64,000 nt of DNA. Source: Leeuwenhoekiella aequorea. Its GTDB lineage: Bacteria; Bacteroidota; Bacteroidia; Flavobacteriales; Flavobacteriaceae. Below, one piece after another: positions 49,842 through 59,045 of this stretch. Made by a program: the position numbers and the translations under genes. The notes under the pieces were generated by a model, which ran no database searches, was not told the origin of the DNA, and was given only the letters and a program-made list of their open reading frames with translations. Position 1 is the stretch's first letter; the number at the start of each line of letters is the position of its first letter. The stretch lies in the NCBI RefSeq assembly GCF_004104375.1, contig NZ_QOVM01000003.1, positions 186,001 to 250,000 on the forward strand. The letters are read 5' to 3'.

Positions 49842-51539
49842 TCACTTATCCTTTTTAAGACTAATAAGGATTACTCCAGACTTACCTTTCAATTGATCTT
49901 TGTACGGTTTTATATTTTCTTCTCCTTTTAAAACATTTATAGACTCTATCGTATTTGGATCTATACTATTTAAATCTAAATCTTTTACCACTTTTCCATC
50001 AACCACTATTAAAGCCTTTTGAGAAATTGAAGATGGATTTTGTGACGGTTGAGAAGCATTTATTCTCTCAATTTTTACGTTCTCAAATACACTGTCTGCT
50101 TTTGTTCGCATTTGAATTCTACGAGTGCGTAGATCTTCTCTGCGGGCTGCCATATCTGCACGACGTGAATTCATATCTTTATTCATCGACTCAGACGCTT
50201 CATTTTTATCTTTATTAGATCGCTGTACTACTTTATTAGATCCCGATACAACCCCAAAGCTACCGTCTTCAGTTCTGTATATCACAATATCACCCACAGG
50301 TTTTGAGCTATCATAGGATGTCGTGGATTGACTCCCAGATTCACCATCCTTAACCTCAAGCTTTATAGAAATAATTAATCCTTCGCTATTGTAATTCAAA
50401 TTTGAGTAGTTTAATGTAACGTTATACTCCGTTTTCAATTCATCAACAAGAGCATCTAACTCTTCTTTAGAAGCAGATTTTGATATAATTTTTTTGAAAG
50501 CTTTTGGATCTTGGTAAGAGTCTTTCTGATCAATTATTTGTTCCCCGGTATCAGTACTCATAGTAGTTTCTGTATTAAGTTGATTCTCCCTATTTTTTAT
50601 AGAATGAGCTTTATCATTTTCGATAGCCGATAATTTAGAGGAATTTTTTTCAGTTTCCGAAGCATAACTCACCACCTCTTTAACATTAAAACTCCATACA
50701 AAAACAGCAATTACTGGTAGAATTATAAAAAGCTTTGCTCTTCGCTTGCTGTTAGATTCTTGTTTGTTTAACATAACTATTCGTTTTTTAATGAATGATT
50801 GGTAAAATGAATGTGTAAGATTTAGCATCGCCTTGCGTGGGGCGATAGATACTTGTATTAAAGTAAGCTGATACTTTTTCTGATCTGTTAATTGGTGAGC
50901 TGTTGTCGCGTCTGCCAGAAATTCAAGATTTTGGTCAATTGCCTTTTTATAGAACCACGCCAACGGATTAAACCAGTGTATAATTAATAAAACTTCTGCT
51001 ATTAGCATATCAATACTATGCCTCTGATTGGCATGTGCTTGCTCGTGAAGTAGTACCATAGCCAACTCTTCATCACTATGGTTTTTCTTATCTATTATTA
51101 TGTAATTAAAAAACGAAAAAGGAGACTTTAAACCATCAACTTGAATATAATGATATCCACATTCTGAGTACGTAGATTCTTGTTTAACATATCGGATTAT
51201 TGCATAAAGCTTAATACTGAACAAAATAACCATTATACCCACTCCTATTGCATAAATCAGGCAAGCTAATTCCCAGCCGGTATAGCTAAACCAAGCGTCG
51301 TTAAAATCGTTATTTTGAAAGTTGTCATTTTGAGGGATTTCAAAATTGAGAAGTGGAGATTGTTTATAGATTATACGTGTAAAAGTAAGTGCAGGAGCTA
51401 GTGCTGATATTAAAATACCCATCAACAGAAAATATCTGTTTTCTTTAAAGAATGTCTCTCTTTCTAATAGTATCCTGTATGTAAAATAAAAAATACTTAA
51501 GACAGCAGCACTTTTCAGTAGATAGATAATCAGCTCCAT
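49842..51539 (-). CDS. BlaR1/MecR1-type M56 membrane peptidase with TonB-plug-like tail
   Basis: Sensor-protease partner of a BlaI repressor, 565 residues. Four membrane helices frame the M56 domain; the zinc motif HEQAH is at residues 165-169, followed by IDMLIAEVLLIIHWFNPLAW. A further helix lies near 270-285. Residues 285-500 are polar and low in complexity, with an Arg/Met/Asp-rich stretch near 445-480. Residues 505-565 (ALIVVDGKVVKDLDLNSIDP, IESINVLKGEENIKPY) resemble a TonB-receptor plug. There is no penicillin-binding domain, so the signal is not a beta-lactam by sequence. Starts 4 bp after blaI. Confidence 0.88.
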   Translation of the reverse strand: MELIIYLLKSAAVLSIFYFTYRILLERETFFKENRYFLLMGILISALAPALTFTRIIYKQSPLLNFEIPQNDNFQNNDFNDAWFSYTGWELACLIYAIGVGIMVILFSIKLYAIIRYVKQESTYSECGYHYIQVDGLKSPFSFFNYIIIDKKNHSDEELAMVLLHEQAHANQRHSIDMLIAEVLLIIHWFNPLAWFYKKAIDQNLEFLADATTAHQLTDQKKYQLTLIQVSIAPRKAMLNLTHSFYQSFIKKRIVMLNKQESNSKRRAKLFIILPVIAVFVWSFNVKEVVSYASETEKNSSKLSAIENDKAHSIKNRENQLNTETTMSTDTGEQIIDQKDSYQDPKAFKKIISKSASKEELDALVDELKTEYNVTLNYSNLNYNSEGLIISIKLEVKDGESGSQSTTSYDSSKPVGDIVIYRTEDGSFGVVSGSNKVVQRSNKDKNEASESMNKDMNSRRADMAARREDLRTRRIQMRTKADSVFENVKIERINASQPSQNPSSISQKALIVVDGKVVKDLDLNSIDPNTIESINVLKGEENIKPYKDQLKGKSGVILISLKKDK

Positions 51540-51543
51540 ATTC

Positions 51544-51900
51544 CTATTTTTTTTCTATTATTTCAAGAATCTCACGCAATTCTTTTGCTGAAATTTTTTC
51601 CTCCTTAGCAAAAAAAGAGACCATATTTTTATAAGAACTGTCAAAGAATTTTCGAGTGGCCTCATTCCAAAATTTACGTCCATATGTTTCTCTACTTATC
51701 ACAGGATAATATTGATGTGTTTTGCCGTATGCTTTATAACCCACATATCCTTTATCTACCAGATTTCTAACTATGGTAGATACCGTATTATAATGAAGAT
51801 TTTCATCTTCCAAACCCGCTTGAACTTCTTTTACAAATGCCTTTTCTAACTGCCATAAGACATGCATAATCTCTTCTTCCTTGTTTGTTAGTTTTTCCAT
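51544..51900 (-). CDS. BlaI/MecI/CopY-family repressor
   Basis: A 118-residue winged-helix repressor. LTNKEEEIMHVLWQLEKAFV with VKEVQAGL gives the first helices, and YNTVSTIVRNLVDKGYVGYK is the recognition helix and wing, a very typical BlaI pattern. The C-terminal dimerisation part holds the usual KISAKELREILEIIEKK. In the family, the partner BlaR1 protease cleaves the repressor. Two ACTA-N6-TAGT operators lie 120-160 bp upstream. Confidence 0.93.
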   Translation of the reverse strand: MEKLTNKEEEIMHVLWQLEKAFVKEVQAGLEDENLHYNTVSTIVRNLVDKGYVGYKAYGKTHQYYPVISRETYGRKFWNEATRKFFDSSYKNMVSFFAKEEKISAKELREILEIIEKK

Positions 51901-51996
51901 TAATGATTTTTAGTAGGCTAATTAAGGGGTTAAAAAAATAATATTGAAAAATTCTCTAAGAGTTAATACATAACTCATTTGCAATCAATATTTAAC

Positions 51997-52004
51997 CAAA
52001 TCTA
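51997..52004 (-). promoter_or_regulatory. -7 promoter box for the blaI-blaR1 operon
   Basis: The minus strand reads TAGATTTG, a TAnnTTTG match, about 97 bp before the blaI start. The expected -33 position falls inside the first operator dyad. Confidence 0.5.
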
Positions 52005-52021
52005 TAACTAATTTTTTAATT

Positions 52022-52060
52022 ATAAAACTACTTAACTAGTTTTATAACTATAAATTTAGT
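52022..52060. promoter_or_regulatory. Twin BlaI-type operators
   Basis: Dyad 1 has arms ATAAAACTA (52022-52030) and TAGTTTTAT (52037-52045) with a 6-nt spacer. Dyad 2 has ACTA (52047-52050) and TAGT (52057-52060), also 6 nt apart. The centres are exactly 20 bp apart, about two helix turns. ACTA-N6-TAGT is the same layout as the MecI/BlaI operator. Binding would block the blaI promoter; effects on cdaA are possible because its start is 74 bp away. Confidence 0.7.
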
Positions 52061-52133
52061 ATTTATTTCAGTCGTTAAACGGTTTAAGCCAGCGTAGAAT
52101 TTTTGCCTATTTTTACAAAAACCCAATGAGCCT

Positions 52134-52916
52134 TTGGATATTCTTGAGAATTTTAGAATACTCGATCTTGTCGACATTCTATTAGTTGCAACCCTACTCT
52201 ATTACCTTTACAAATTAGTAAAAGGTACTGTTGCTATAAATATATTTTTAGGTATTTGTATTGTATGGGTAATCTGGAAGATTACGCAACTCTTACAAAT
52301 GGAGATGCTAAGTACAATTTTAGGTCAGTTTATTGGAGCTGGGATGTTTGCCTTAATTGTAGTCTTTCAGCAAGAAATTAGAAAATTTCTATTAATGATA
52401 GGCTCTACTAATATAGGTCGTAAGAGTGGCTTTTTAAAGCATATCAAATTTTTACAGGATGAAGCTAAAGATTCTTCAAACACTAAAGTCGAAGAGATCA
52501 TAGAAGCTTGTGAGAAAATGGGCAGCGACAATACAGGTGCGCTAATCGTTATTCAACGCACGACAAACTTAGATTTTGTAAAAAATACCGGGGATAGAAT
52601 GAGTCTCGAAGTAAACAAGCCTATTCTACAAAGTATCTTTTTCAAAAATTCAACTTTACACGATGGTGCTGTAATTATAGAAGAGAATAAAATAACTGCC
52701 ACACGAGCTATACTACCGGTTTCTAATGAGCGTAATATTCCTTTACGATTCGGGTTACGTCACCGAGCTGCAGTAGGAATAACAGAAAAAACAGATGCAG
52801 TTGCTCTTGTTGTAAGTGAGGAAACAGGCGCAATTAGCTATTTAAAAGACGGCGAGTTCGTTTTATTTAAAAGCACACAAGAGCTTATAGAAATTCTTAG
52901 AAAAGACCTCTCTTAA
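52134..52916 (+). CDS. cdaA: Diadenylate cyclase CdaA
   Basis: Makes cyclic di-AMP from two ATP at the inner membrane. It has 260 residues. Start is TTG at 52134 (MDILENFRILDLVDILLVA); an ATG 8 bp upstream is out of frame and there is no in-frame ATG. Three helices cover about 12-80, followed by a short coil and the DAC domain. Active-site motifs are DGA at residues 177-179 (LHDGAVIIE) and RHR at 209-211 (GLRHRAAVG). The cell-wall-linked second messenger is made next to the BlaI/BlaR1 pair, but on the opposite strand. Confidence 0.93.
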   Translation: MDILENFRILDLVDILLVATLLYYLYKLVKGTVAINIFLGICIVWVIWKITQLLQMEMLSTILGQFIGAGMFALIVVFQQEIRKFLLMIGSTNIGRKSGFLKHIKFLQDEAKDSSNTKVEEIIEACEKMGSDNTGALIVIQRTTNLDFVKNTGDRMSLEVNKPILQSIFFKNSTLHDGAVIIEENKITATRAILPVSNERNIPLRFGLRHRAAVGITEKTDAVALVVSEETGAISYLKDGEFVLFKSTQELIEILRKDLS

Positions 52917-52925
52917 AAAAGTTAA

Positions 52926-54698
52926 TTAGACCATCTCCTGGTTTGCAGCAAATTGCACTTCGTACAGATTGCGGTAATAACCACCCTCTTTTTGAAGCAG
53001 TTCTTTGTGGCTTCCTATTTCTACTATGAGACCTTTATCCATTACAATAATTTTGTCTGCTTTTTTAATTGTCGCTAAACGATGCGCAATTACTATTGAA
53101 GTACGACCTTTTGTAATTTTATTTATAGCTTTTTGAATAAGCTGCTCGCTATTAGAATCTACCGAAGAAGTAGCTTCATCTAGCACGAGAATACCCGGAT
53201 TGCTTACATAGGCGCGCAAGAATGCAATAAGCTGTCGCTGTCCGCTAGATAGCATTGCACCACGTTCTTTTACATTATAGTGATACCCATTGGGTAAACT
53301 ACTTATAAAAGAATCTACTCCTATCGCCTTTGCTGCTTCAATCACATCTGCTTCTGTAATAGAAGGATTGTTTAGGGTGATATTGTTTAAAATAGAATCT
53401 GCAAACAAAAATACATCTTGTAAAACAACAGCAATTTCTGAACGCAGCGAGTCTAATTTCACATCGGTTATATCTATACCGTCAATTTTAATTTTACCGC
53501 TATCAATCTCATAAAATCTACCTAAGAGATTTATGATAGTAGATTTTCCTGCTCCAGTAGAACCTACAATTGCAACCGTTTCGCCAGCATTGACTTCTAG
53601 ATCTATTCCTTTTAAAACTTCCTCATCAGGAACATAACTAAACCGTACTTTTTCAAACGTAAGATTGCCTTGGATATTTTTGAGCGTATGTGTACCTGTA
53701 TCAGCAATTCTAGAATCTGTATCAAGAATAGCAAATACCCTGTTTGCCGCAACCATTCCCATTTGTAATGTATTAAACTTATCTGCTATTTGCCTAAGTG
53801 GTGTAAATAACATTTGAGAAAACTGAATAAAAGCCGTTACGAGACCTATTGTAATTACATCACTTTGAGCAGCACGTAAACCACCGTACCAAACCAAAAG
53901 TCCGATAGTAATCGAGGTCACCATTTCAGCAACCGGGAAGAATATAGAGTTGTACCACACAGTCTTATTCCAGGCACGCATATGTTTTTTGTTGATCTCG
54001 TCAAACTTCTTTTGCTCAACCTTTTCGCGGGAGAATATTTGTACGATTTTCATACCCGTAACGCGCTCTTGAACAAAAGAATTTAGGTTCGCCACCTGCG
54101 TACGCACTTCTTCAAAAGCCACTTTCATTTTTTTCTGAAAAACGCGTGTAGCATATAAAATGAATGGTAAGATCACAAAAATTATCAGCGATAACTGCCA
54201 ACTTTTATAAAGCATAACCCCAGCGATAACAGCCATTTTTAGTAGATCACTTATTATCATAAATAAACCTTCACTAAAAATACTAGCAATGGTTTCTATA
54301 TCATTAACAGCACGTGTTACTAATCTACCTACAGCAGATTTATCGTAATACTGCATTTTAAAGCGAATCATATGCCCAAACAACTTCACCCGAATATCCC
54401 TTACCACTTGCTGCCCCAGCCAGTTAGCAAAATAAATAAACAGTAGTTGAAACAGCGACTCTCCAAGCAGTACAACCAGCGTAAGTTGTATATAGTAAAT
54501 TAAGCTGTCTATATCTTTAGGCTGCATACCCTCATCGATAGCTAACTCTAGATAAATAGGTCGCAAAACAGCAAATACAGAAATTAGGATTGCCGCAAAG
54601 GCAACAAAATAAAGACGTACGCGGTAAGGCTTAGTATAACTAAGTAAACGCTTAAAAAGTCCAAAGTCAAACGCATTTCCTTTATTATCTTCTGCCAT
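52926..54698 (-). CDS. ABC exporter, MsbA-like (second copy type)
   Basis: A 590-residue half-transporter. Membrane helices fill residues 25-320, with an N-terminal cytoplasmic stretch. In the ATPase, Walker A is GSTGAGKST near residue 382, the Q-loop is VVLQDVFLFADS, the signature is LSSGQRQLIAFLRA (one Gly replaced by Ser) and Walker B is ILVLDEATSSVD. Its start overlaps the truA end by 14 bp, so the two are coupled. Substrate unknown. Confidence 0.9.
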   Translation of the reverse strand: MAEDNKGNAFDFGLFKRLLSYTKPYRVRLYFVAFAAILISVFAVLRPIYLELAIDEGMQPKDIDSLIYYIQLTLVVLLGESLFQLLFIYFANWLGQQVVRDIRVKLFGHMIRFKMQYYDKSAVGRLVTRAVNDIETIASIFSEGLFMIISDLLKMAVIAGVMLYKSWQLSLIIFVILPFILYATRVFQKKMKVAFEEVRTQVANLNSFVQERVTGMKIVQIFSREKVEQKKFDEINKKHMRAWNKTVWYNSIFFPVAEMVTSITIGLLVWYGGLRAAQSDVITIGLVTAFIQFSQMLFTPLRQIADKFNTLQMGMVAANRVFAILDTDSRIADTGTHTLKNIQGNLTFEKVRFSYVPDEEVLKGIDLEVNAGETVAIVGSTGAGKSTIINLLGRFYEIDSGKIKIDGIDITDVKLDSLRSEIAVVLQDVFLFADSILNNITLNNPSITEADVIEAAKAIGVDSFISSLPNGYHYNVKERGAMLSSGQRQLIAFLRAYVSNPGILVLDEATSSVDSNSEQLIQKAINKITKGRTSIVIAHRLATIKKADKIIVMDKGLIVEIGSHKELLQKEGGYYRNLYEVQFAANQEMV

Positions 54699-55452
54699 CT
54701 AAATTGAATATTTTTTGAGGATATTTAACTGCAGTTAAGTAAAGACCGTGAGCGGGTGCCGATGCTCCTGCTTCTGAACGGGATCTACTTGCAATTATTT
54801 CTTTTAAGTGCGCGGGAGCTATATTATGCATTCCTACGTCTAATAAAGTCCCTACTACTGCCCGAACCATATTACGTAAAAATCGATCTGCAGTAATGGT
54901 AAATAACAGCTCGGTATTATTGTGTTCCCAGCGCGCTTCAGTAATTTCGCAAAGGTAAGTTTTCACGTCTGTATTTGATCTGCTAAAACACTTAAAATCT
55001 TGCTTACCTAAGAGGTATTGAGAAGCCGCATTCATGCGTTCTACATCTAATTCTTTTTCAAAGAAATAAGAATGTTGGTTTAAAAACGGATTCTTAGCTT
55101 GGTGTATTTTATATTCATAACTACGGACCATTGCATCAAAACGTGCATGTGCCTCACTAGTAACCGGCACTATACGATTTACTGCAATGCTTGGAGGCAT
55201 AAACCTATTTAAGCGGTGTTGTAAATTCTTTAAATCTTTTTCCGTAAATAGGTTTGAAAAATCAAAGTGCGCATATAATTGCTTAGCGTGCACACCGGCA
55301 TCTGTACGTCCCGCACCAGTCACTACAATTACCACTCTTAATAAAGTAGATAATGCCTCCTCTAGCACCTCTTGTACACTTATACTTTGTGGTTGTCGCT
55401 GCCAGCCGTGGTATGGCTGCCCATCATATGCTATTTCAATAAAATACCGCAA
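54685..55452 (-). CDS. truA: tRNA pseudouridine(38-40) synthase
   Basis: Modifies uridines 38-40 of tRNA anticodon arms. It has 255 residues. YDGQPYHGWQRQPQSISVQEVLE is the N-terminal region, Asp51 in GAGRTDAGVHA is the catalytic aspartate, and RFDAMVRSYEYKI near 127 and FLRNMVRAVVGTLLDVG near 200 are typical. It overlaps the ABC exporter gene by 14 bp. A TATCTTTG box on the minus strand lies 25-32 bp upstream. Confidence 0.95.
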   Translation of the reverse strand: MRYFIEIAYDGQPYHGWQRQPQSISVQEVLEEALSTLLRVVIVVTGAGRTDAGVHAKQLYAHFDFSNLFTEKDLKNLQHRLNRFMPPSIAVNRIVPVTSEAHARFDAMVRSYEYKIHQAKNPFLNQHSYFFEKELDVERMNAASQYLLGKQDFKCFSRSNTDVKTYLCEITEARWEHNNTELLFTITADRFLRNMVRAVVGTLLDVGMHNIAPAHLKEIIASRSRSEAGASAPAHGLYLTAVKYPQKIFNLDGRR

Positions 55453-55474
55453 ACTGTAGGTTTGTAATTAAGCC

Positions 55475-55494
55475 TGCAAAGATACATCTTTGCA
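55475..55494. promoter_or_regulatory. Palindromic divergent promoter between truA and the phosphoesterase gene
   Basis: Arms TGCAAAGAT and ATCTTTGCA with a 2-nt spacer. On the minus strand the left arm gives TATCTTTG, an exact -7 box for truA. On the plus strand the right arm gives CATCTTTG, one base off, 46 bp before the phosphoesterase ATG. Confidence 0.5.
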
Positions 55495-55539
55495 AATAGT
55501 CTGAATTCTCCTTAAATACTTTTGGTAAAACGTTTTTCA

Positions 55540-56034
55540 ATGAAAAAAATACTCCTACTTAGTGATACGCATAGTTATATAGATAATCGTATACTCGCAT
55601 ACGCCGAAAAAGCAGATGAAGTATGGCATGCAGGAGATATAGGAAGCTTGCAGGTAACCGATGCCTTAAAAGAACTGAAACCTTTAAGAGCCGTATTTGG
55701 AAATATTGATGATCACGAAATACGAAAAGAATTCCCCTTAAATAATAGGTTTGTTTGCGAAGGTGTAGATGTATTAATCACACATATAGGAGGATATCCG
55801 GGAAAATATTCTCCGGCAATACGGGAAGAACTTAATAGTAACCCTCCAAAATTGTTTATCTGTGGCCATTCTCATATATTAAAGGTTATGCCAGATAAAA
55901 AACTTAATTTATTGCATATGAATCCTGGTGCGATAGGCATACATGGTTTTCATAAAGTACGTACGATGTTGCGATTTACAGTAGATCAGGGTAAAATTGA
56001 TAATCTTGAAGTTATAGAAATTGAAAGAAAATAA
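55540..56034 (+). CDS. YfcE/MJ0936-family metallophosphoesterase
   Basis: A 164-residue cytoplasmic phosphodiesterase. Start at the ATG 55540 puts MKKILLLSDTHSYID at the N-terminus; six extra codons upstream are open. Metal ligands are Asp9 and His11 (SDTH), Asp36 (HAGDIG), Asn58-Asp60-His62 region (VFGNIDDHE), His85 (ITHIGG) and the closing CGHSH near 115. The family hydrolyses phosphodiesters with Mn or Ni; the substrate here is unknown. Monocistronic. Confidence 0.9.
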   Translation: MKKILLLSDTHSYIDNRILAYAEKADEVWHAGDIGSLQVTDALKELKPLRAVFGNIDDHEIRKEFPLNNRFVCEGVDVLITHIGGYPGKYSPAIREELNSNPPKLFICGHSHILKVMPDKKLNLLHMNPGAIGIHGFHKVRTMLRFTVDQGKIDNLEVIEIERK

Positions 56035-56047
56035 TTAACTATAAAAG

Positions 56048-56084
56048 AAAAACCCTGCAAGTTGGCATACTTACAGGGTTTTTG
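56048..56084 (+). terminator. Terminator between the phosphoesterase and DUF4293 genes
   Basis: AAAACCCTG and CAGGGTTTT form the outer stem and AAGT/ACTT extends it inward. Lies between two convergent genes and can serve both. Confidence 0.85.
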
Positions 56085-56108
56085 CACTAATTAACTAAGA
56101 TAGTAGGT

Positions 56109-56519
56109 CTATCGCAACCGGTCAACAGATTTTACAAGATCCTCATCCCGCTTAATTGCTTTGTTGGCCAAAGCTATAAAAACGATAGAAATGATGGGGA
56201 TTAGCATCCCAATACCCTTCTCAGGAGCCGCCGCTCCTCCAGATAAGATTTGCGACTGGTAAACCAATACACCTAGCAAAATAAAGTTCAATATTATATT
56301 AAGTCGCCCCAGTACAAACTGAAGCTTTCTGTTTTTAAAGAAAAAAATAGTAATCAAAGATAATAAAGCGCTCCCAAAGAACAAACCTACTAACTCTAAT
56401 TTATCTACTGCATATACTAAATTTCCTTCAGCTGTAGTATAGACAGGAATAGCAAAAAGCAGCCCTGCTGAAACTAATGCTGCAAGAAACAGATAAATGC
56501 TTTGTATGCGCTGAATCAT
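56109..56519 (-). CDS. DUF4293 membrane protein
   Basis: A 136-residue protein with four hydrophobic helices. Start is placed at 56519 because MIQRIQSIYLFLAALVSAGLL is the family N-terminus; the frame extends another 30 codons without similarity. IFFFKNRKLQFVLGRLNIILN near residue 65 is the central conserved part. It is convergent with the phosphoesterase and divergent from rho; the link to rho is often seen in relatives. Function unknown. Confidence 0.85.
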   Translation of the reverse strand: MIQRIQSIYLFLAALVSAGLLFAIPVYTTAEGNLVYAVDKLELVGLFFGSALLSLITIFFFKNRKLQFVLGRLNIILNFILLGVLVYQSQILSGGAAAPEKGIGMLIPIISIVFIALANKAIKRDEDLVKSVDRLR

Positions 56520-56729
56520 ATATTTTATAAAGCTATTAAGGATGACAAAAATATAAACTTCTTTGAGACTAAGATCATTTAAATAAAAAATATTATCGTA
56601 TAATTGCATTAGAAAGCCTAACCACTTCTATGTTGGTTACTTACTTGCCGAAAAATTTCTTAGACCTTCTTCAAATTTTTTGTTGGTTTTCAAATTCAAT
56701 TACGATACAGAAATTCATACTTATATTTA

Positions 56730-58466
56730 ATGTTTAATATTTCAGAATTAAAAGCTAAAAAACTTCCAGAACTTCAGGAGATAGCTAAAGGCCTAGATAT
56801 CCCAAAATACAGGACCTTAAAAAAACTAGACTTAGTTTATAAAGTACTCGATCAGCAAGCTGCAGATCCTAAAGCAGTTGCCGAGGTATTAGAAGTATCT
56901 TCTACAGATAAATCTAAGGACAATAATGAAAAGTCAAATGCGCCAGACGTTAAAAAGACTCCTAAACCACGCACGCAAAATACAAATAGCAAGAATACGC
57001 GTCCAGAAAGAGATTCTTCTAAAAATAATTCTGAGTCTACATCAAAAAATACCGATGCTAAGCCAGAAAAAACGGAAGCAAGAGAAGAAAGACCGCGCAA
57101 ACAAAGACCAGCTAAGCCAGATTCTGAAACTTCTAAACAAAACGACAACAAGCCACAAAAGGCAAGAACTCGTAATGAGAATTCGTCAAGTTCGAATAAC
57201 CGTTCAAATACCAGAGACCGGGACACTAATGGCAACACTAATAATTCGAACAATAACAATTCTAATAATAGAAATAACAATCGCAATTCTAATTCTGGAA
57301 ACAATGGTAATAAAGATACCAGAAACCGTTACAGAGAGCCAGATTATGAGTTTGAAGGTCTTATAGAAAGCGAAGGGGTATTAGATATCATGCAGGACGG
57401 TTATGGTTTTCTACGCTCATCAGACTATAACTATTTATCATCTCCAGATGATATTTATGTTTCACAATCGCAAATACGTTTATTCGGTCTAAAAACCGGA
57501 GATACCGTTCTTGGCGTAATTCGCCCTCCAAAAGAAGGAGAAAAATATTTTCCACTTATCAAGGTTTCTAAGATTAATGGATTAGATCCTAGTGTGGTTC
57601 GCGATCGCGTTTCTTTTGAGCATTTAACACCATTGTTCCCGAAAGAGAAATTTAATATCGCAGATCGTGAGAGTACTATTTCTACGCGCGTGATGGATTT
57701 GTTTGCACCTATAGGTAAAGGGCAACGTGGTATGATTGTATCACAACCTAAGACGGGTAAAACAATGCTTCTTAAGGATGTTGCAAATGCAATTGCTGCA
57801 AATCACCCTGAAGTTTATCAAATGATTTTACTTATTGACGAGCGCCCGGAAGAAGTAACAGATATGCAACGTAATGTAAAAGGTGAGGTTGTCGCTTCTA
57901 CTTTTGATAAAGAAGCTCATGAACACGTGCGCGTTGCGAACATAGTATTAGAAAAAGCAAAACGTCTTGTAGAATGTGGTCACGATGTTGTGATTCTTTT
58001 AGATTCTATTACACGTCTAGCGAGAGCATACAATACAGTACAACCTGCGTCTGGTAAGATATTAAGTGGTGGTGTAGATGCAAATGCTTTACACAAACCA
58101 AAGCGTTTCTTTGGAGCTGCTAGAAATATAGAAAATGGTGGTTCATTAACTATCATTGCTACTGCCCTTACTGAAACAGGCTCTAAAATGGACGAAGTTA
58201 TATTTGAAGAATTTAAAGGAACTGGTAATATGGAACTTCAGTTAGATCGTAAGATTGCAAACCGAAGAATATTCCCTGCCATCGACCTTACTTCTTCTAG
58301 CACAAGACGAGACGACTTATTATTAAGCGATAACGCAATACAAAGAATGTGGGTAATGCGTAAGTATCTTGCAGATATGAATCCTGTAGAAGCTATGGAA
58401 TTTGTTAGTGAGCGCATCAAACAAACAAGAAATAATGAAGAATTTCTTATTTCTATGAATGGTTAA
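56730..58466 (+). CDS. rho: Transcription termination factor Rho with a large low-complexity insert
   Basis: Hexameric RNA helicase that ends transcription. It has 578 residues against 419 in E. coli. Residues 1-45 are the Rho_N helical domain ([20 protein letters not shown]). Residues 55-205 are a disordered insert rich in Asn, Ser, Lys, Arg and Thr, ending in Asn runs. The RNA-binding OB fold begins near 210 ([16 protein letters not shown]). Walker A is PKTGKT at 340-345, then [14 protein letters not shown] and the Q-loop/R-loop region [14 protein letters not shown]. Inserts of this kind are known in Bacteroidota Rho. No leader peptide was identified. Confidence 0.95.
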   Translation: MFNISELKAKKLPELQEIAKGLDIPKYRTLKKLDLVYKVLDQQAADPKAVAEVLEVSSTDKSKDNNEKSNAPDVKKTPKPRTQNTNSKNTRPERDSSKNNSESTSKNTDAKPEKTEAREERPRKQRPAKPDSETSKQNDNKPQKARTRNENSSSSNNRSNTRDRDTNGNTNNSNNNNSNNRNNNRNSNSGNNGNKDTRNRYREPDYEFEGLIESEGVLDIMQDGYGFLRSSDYNYLSSPDDIYVSQSQIRLFGLKTGDTVLGVIRPPKEGEKYFPLIKVSKINGLDPSVVRDRVSFEHLTPLFPKEKFNIADRESTISTRVMDLFAPIGKGQRGMIVSQPKTGKTMLLKDVANAIAANHPEVYQMILLIDERPEEVTDMQRNVKGEVVASTFDKEAHEHVRVANIVLEKAKRLVECGHDVVILLDSITRLARAYNTVQPASGKILSGGVDANALHKPKRFFGAARNIENGGSLTIIATALTETGSKMDEVIFEEFKGTGNMELQLDRKIANRRIFPAIDLTSSSTRRDDLLLSDNAIQRMWVMRKYLADMNPVEAMEFVSERIKQTRNNEEFLISMNG

Positions 58467-58488
58467 TATTTGAAACCTTATGTATATC

Positions 58489-58523
58489 AAAAAGCCGATA
58501 TCATTTGATATCGGCTTTTTTTT
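58489..58523 (+). terminator. Terminator after rho
   Basis: Arms AAAAAGCCGATATC and GATATCGGCTTTTT with an ATTT loop and more T behind. Confidence 0.92.
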
Positions 58524-58716
58524 ATTTCAAATATCCTATGACTCAATGAGACAATTTAAGAGTACTCAGCAGCTTAAATAGGCGCACAAACAAAACAATA
58601 TATAAACTAAAAGACACACCTTAGACGTCTTCTATAAATAGGAATTCTAACAGAAATCCAAAAAGAGCTCTAGCAGTTCCCAGCAAACCGATTGTATAAT
58701 TAACTAAACACTGCGC

Positions 58717-58751
58717 ATAAAAAAACGCCTACAATTTCTTGTAGGCGTTTT
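58717..58751 (-). terminator. Terminator after rpsT
   Basis: Arms AAAACGCCTACAA and TTGTAGGCGTTTT with a 4-nt loop. On the minus strand it is followed by TTTTTTTATG. Confidence 0.9.
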
Positions 58752-58773
58752 CAATATTTTTAAAAACAAGTTA

Positions 58774-59022
58774 CTATAAAGCGTTAACGTGCTTAGCAAG
58801 TTGAGACTTTAAGTTAGAAGCTTTGTTATCATGAATGATATTGTTCTTAGCTAACTTGTCGATCATAGAAATCACAGAAGGAAACAAAGTTGTTGCTTGC
58901 TCTTTGTCAGCTTCGCGCAATCTCTTCATTGCATTACGAGTAGTTCTACTCTGGTAACGGTTTCTTAAACGCTTTACTTCGCTATTTCTAATTCTCTTTA
59001 GAGATGACTTGTGATTTGCCAT
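58774..59022 (-). CDS. rpsT: 30S ribosomal protein S20
   Basis: An 82-residue, very basic ribosomal protein. MANHKSSLKRIRNSEVKRLRNRYQSRTTRNAMKRL is the standard S20 start, and DKLAKNNIIHDNKASNLKSQ with LAKHVNAL is the standard end. It lies 23 bp downstream of a tRNA-Glu gene on the same strand with no terminator between, so it may share the tRNA promoter. Confidence 0.96.
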   Translation of the reverse strand: MANHKSSLKRIRNSEVKRLRNRYQSRTTRNAMKRLREADKEQATTLFPSVISMIDKLAKNNIIHDNKASNLKSQLAKHVNAL

Positions 59023-59045
59023 TATCTTGTTCTGTTTTTAAATTG

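Larger units (their letters stand above)
58467..58773. other. 307-bp intergenic region between rho and rpsT
   Basis: Contains the rho terminator near its left end and the rpsT terminator near its right end. Between about 58523 and 58716 nothing recognisable was found: no frame above 25 codons with support, no tRNA and no clear promoter. Confidence 0.5.

Noticed and set aside
56852-57304. Minus-strand Leu-rich frame of 150 codons opposite rho
   Set aside because: It is the reverse of the Asn/Ser/Lys-rich insert of Rho, which gives a false hydrophobic protein.
56926-57366. Plus-strand overlapping frame inside rho
   Set aside because: Same low-complexity DNA read in another frame; no independent support.
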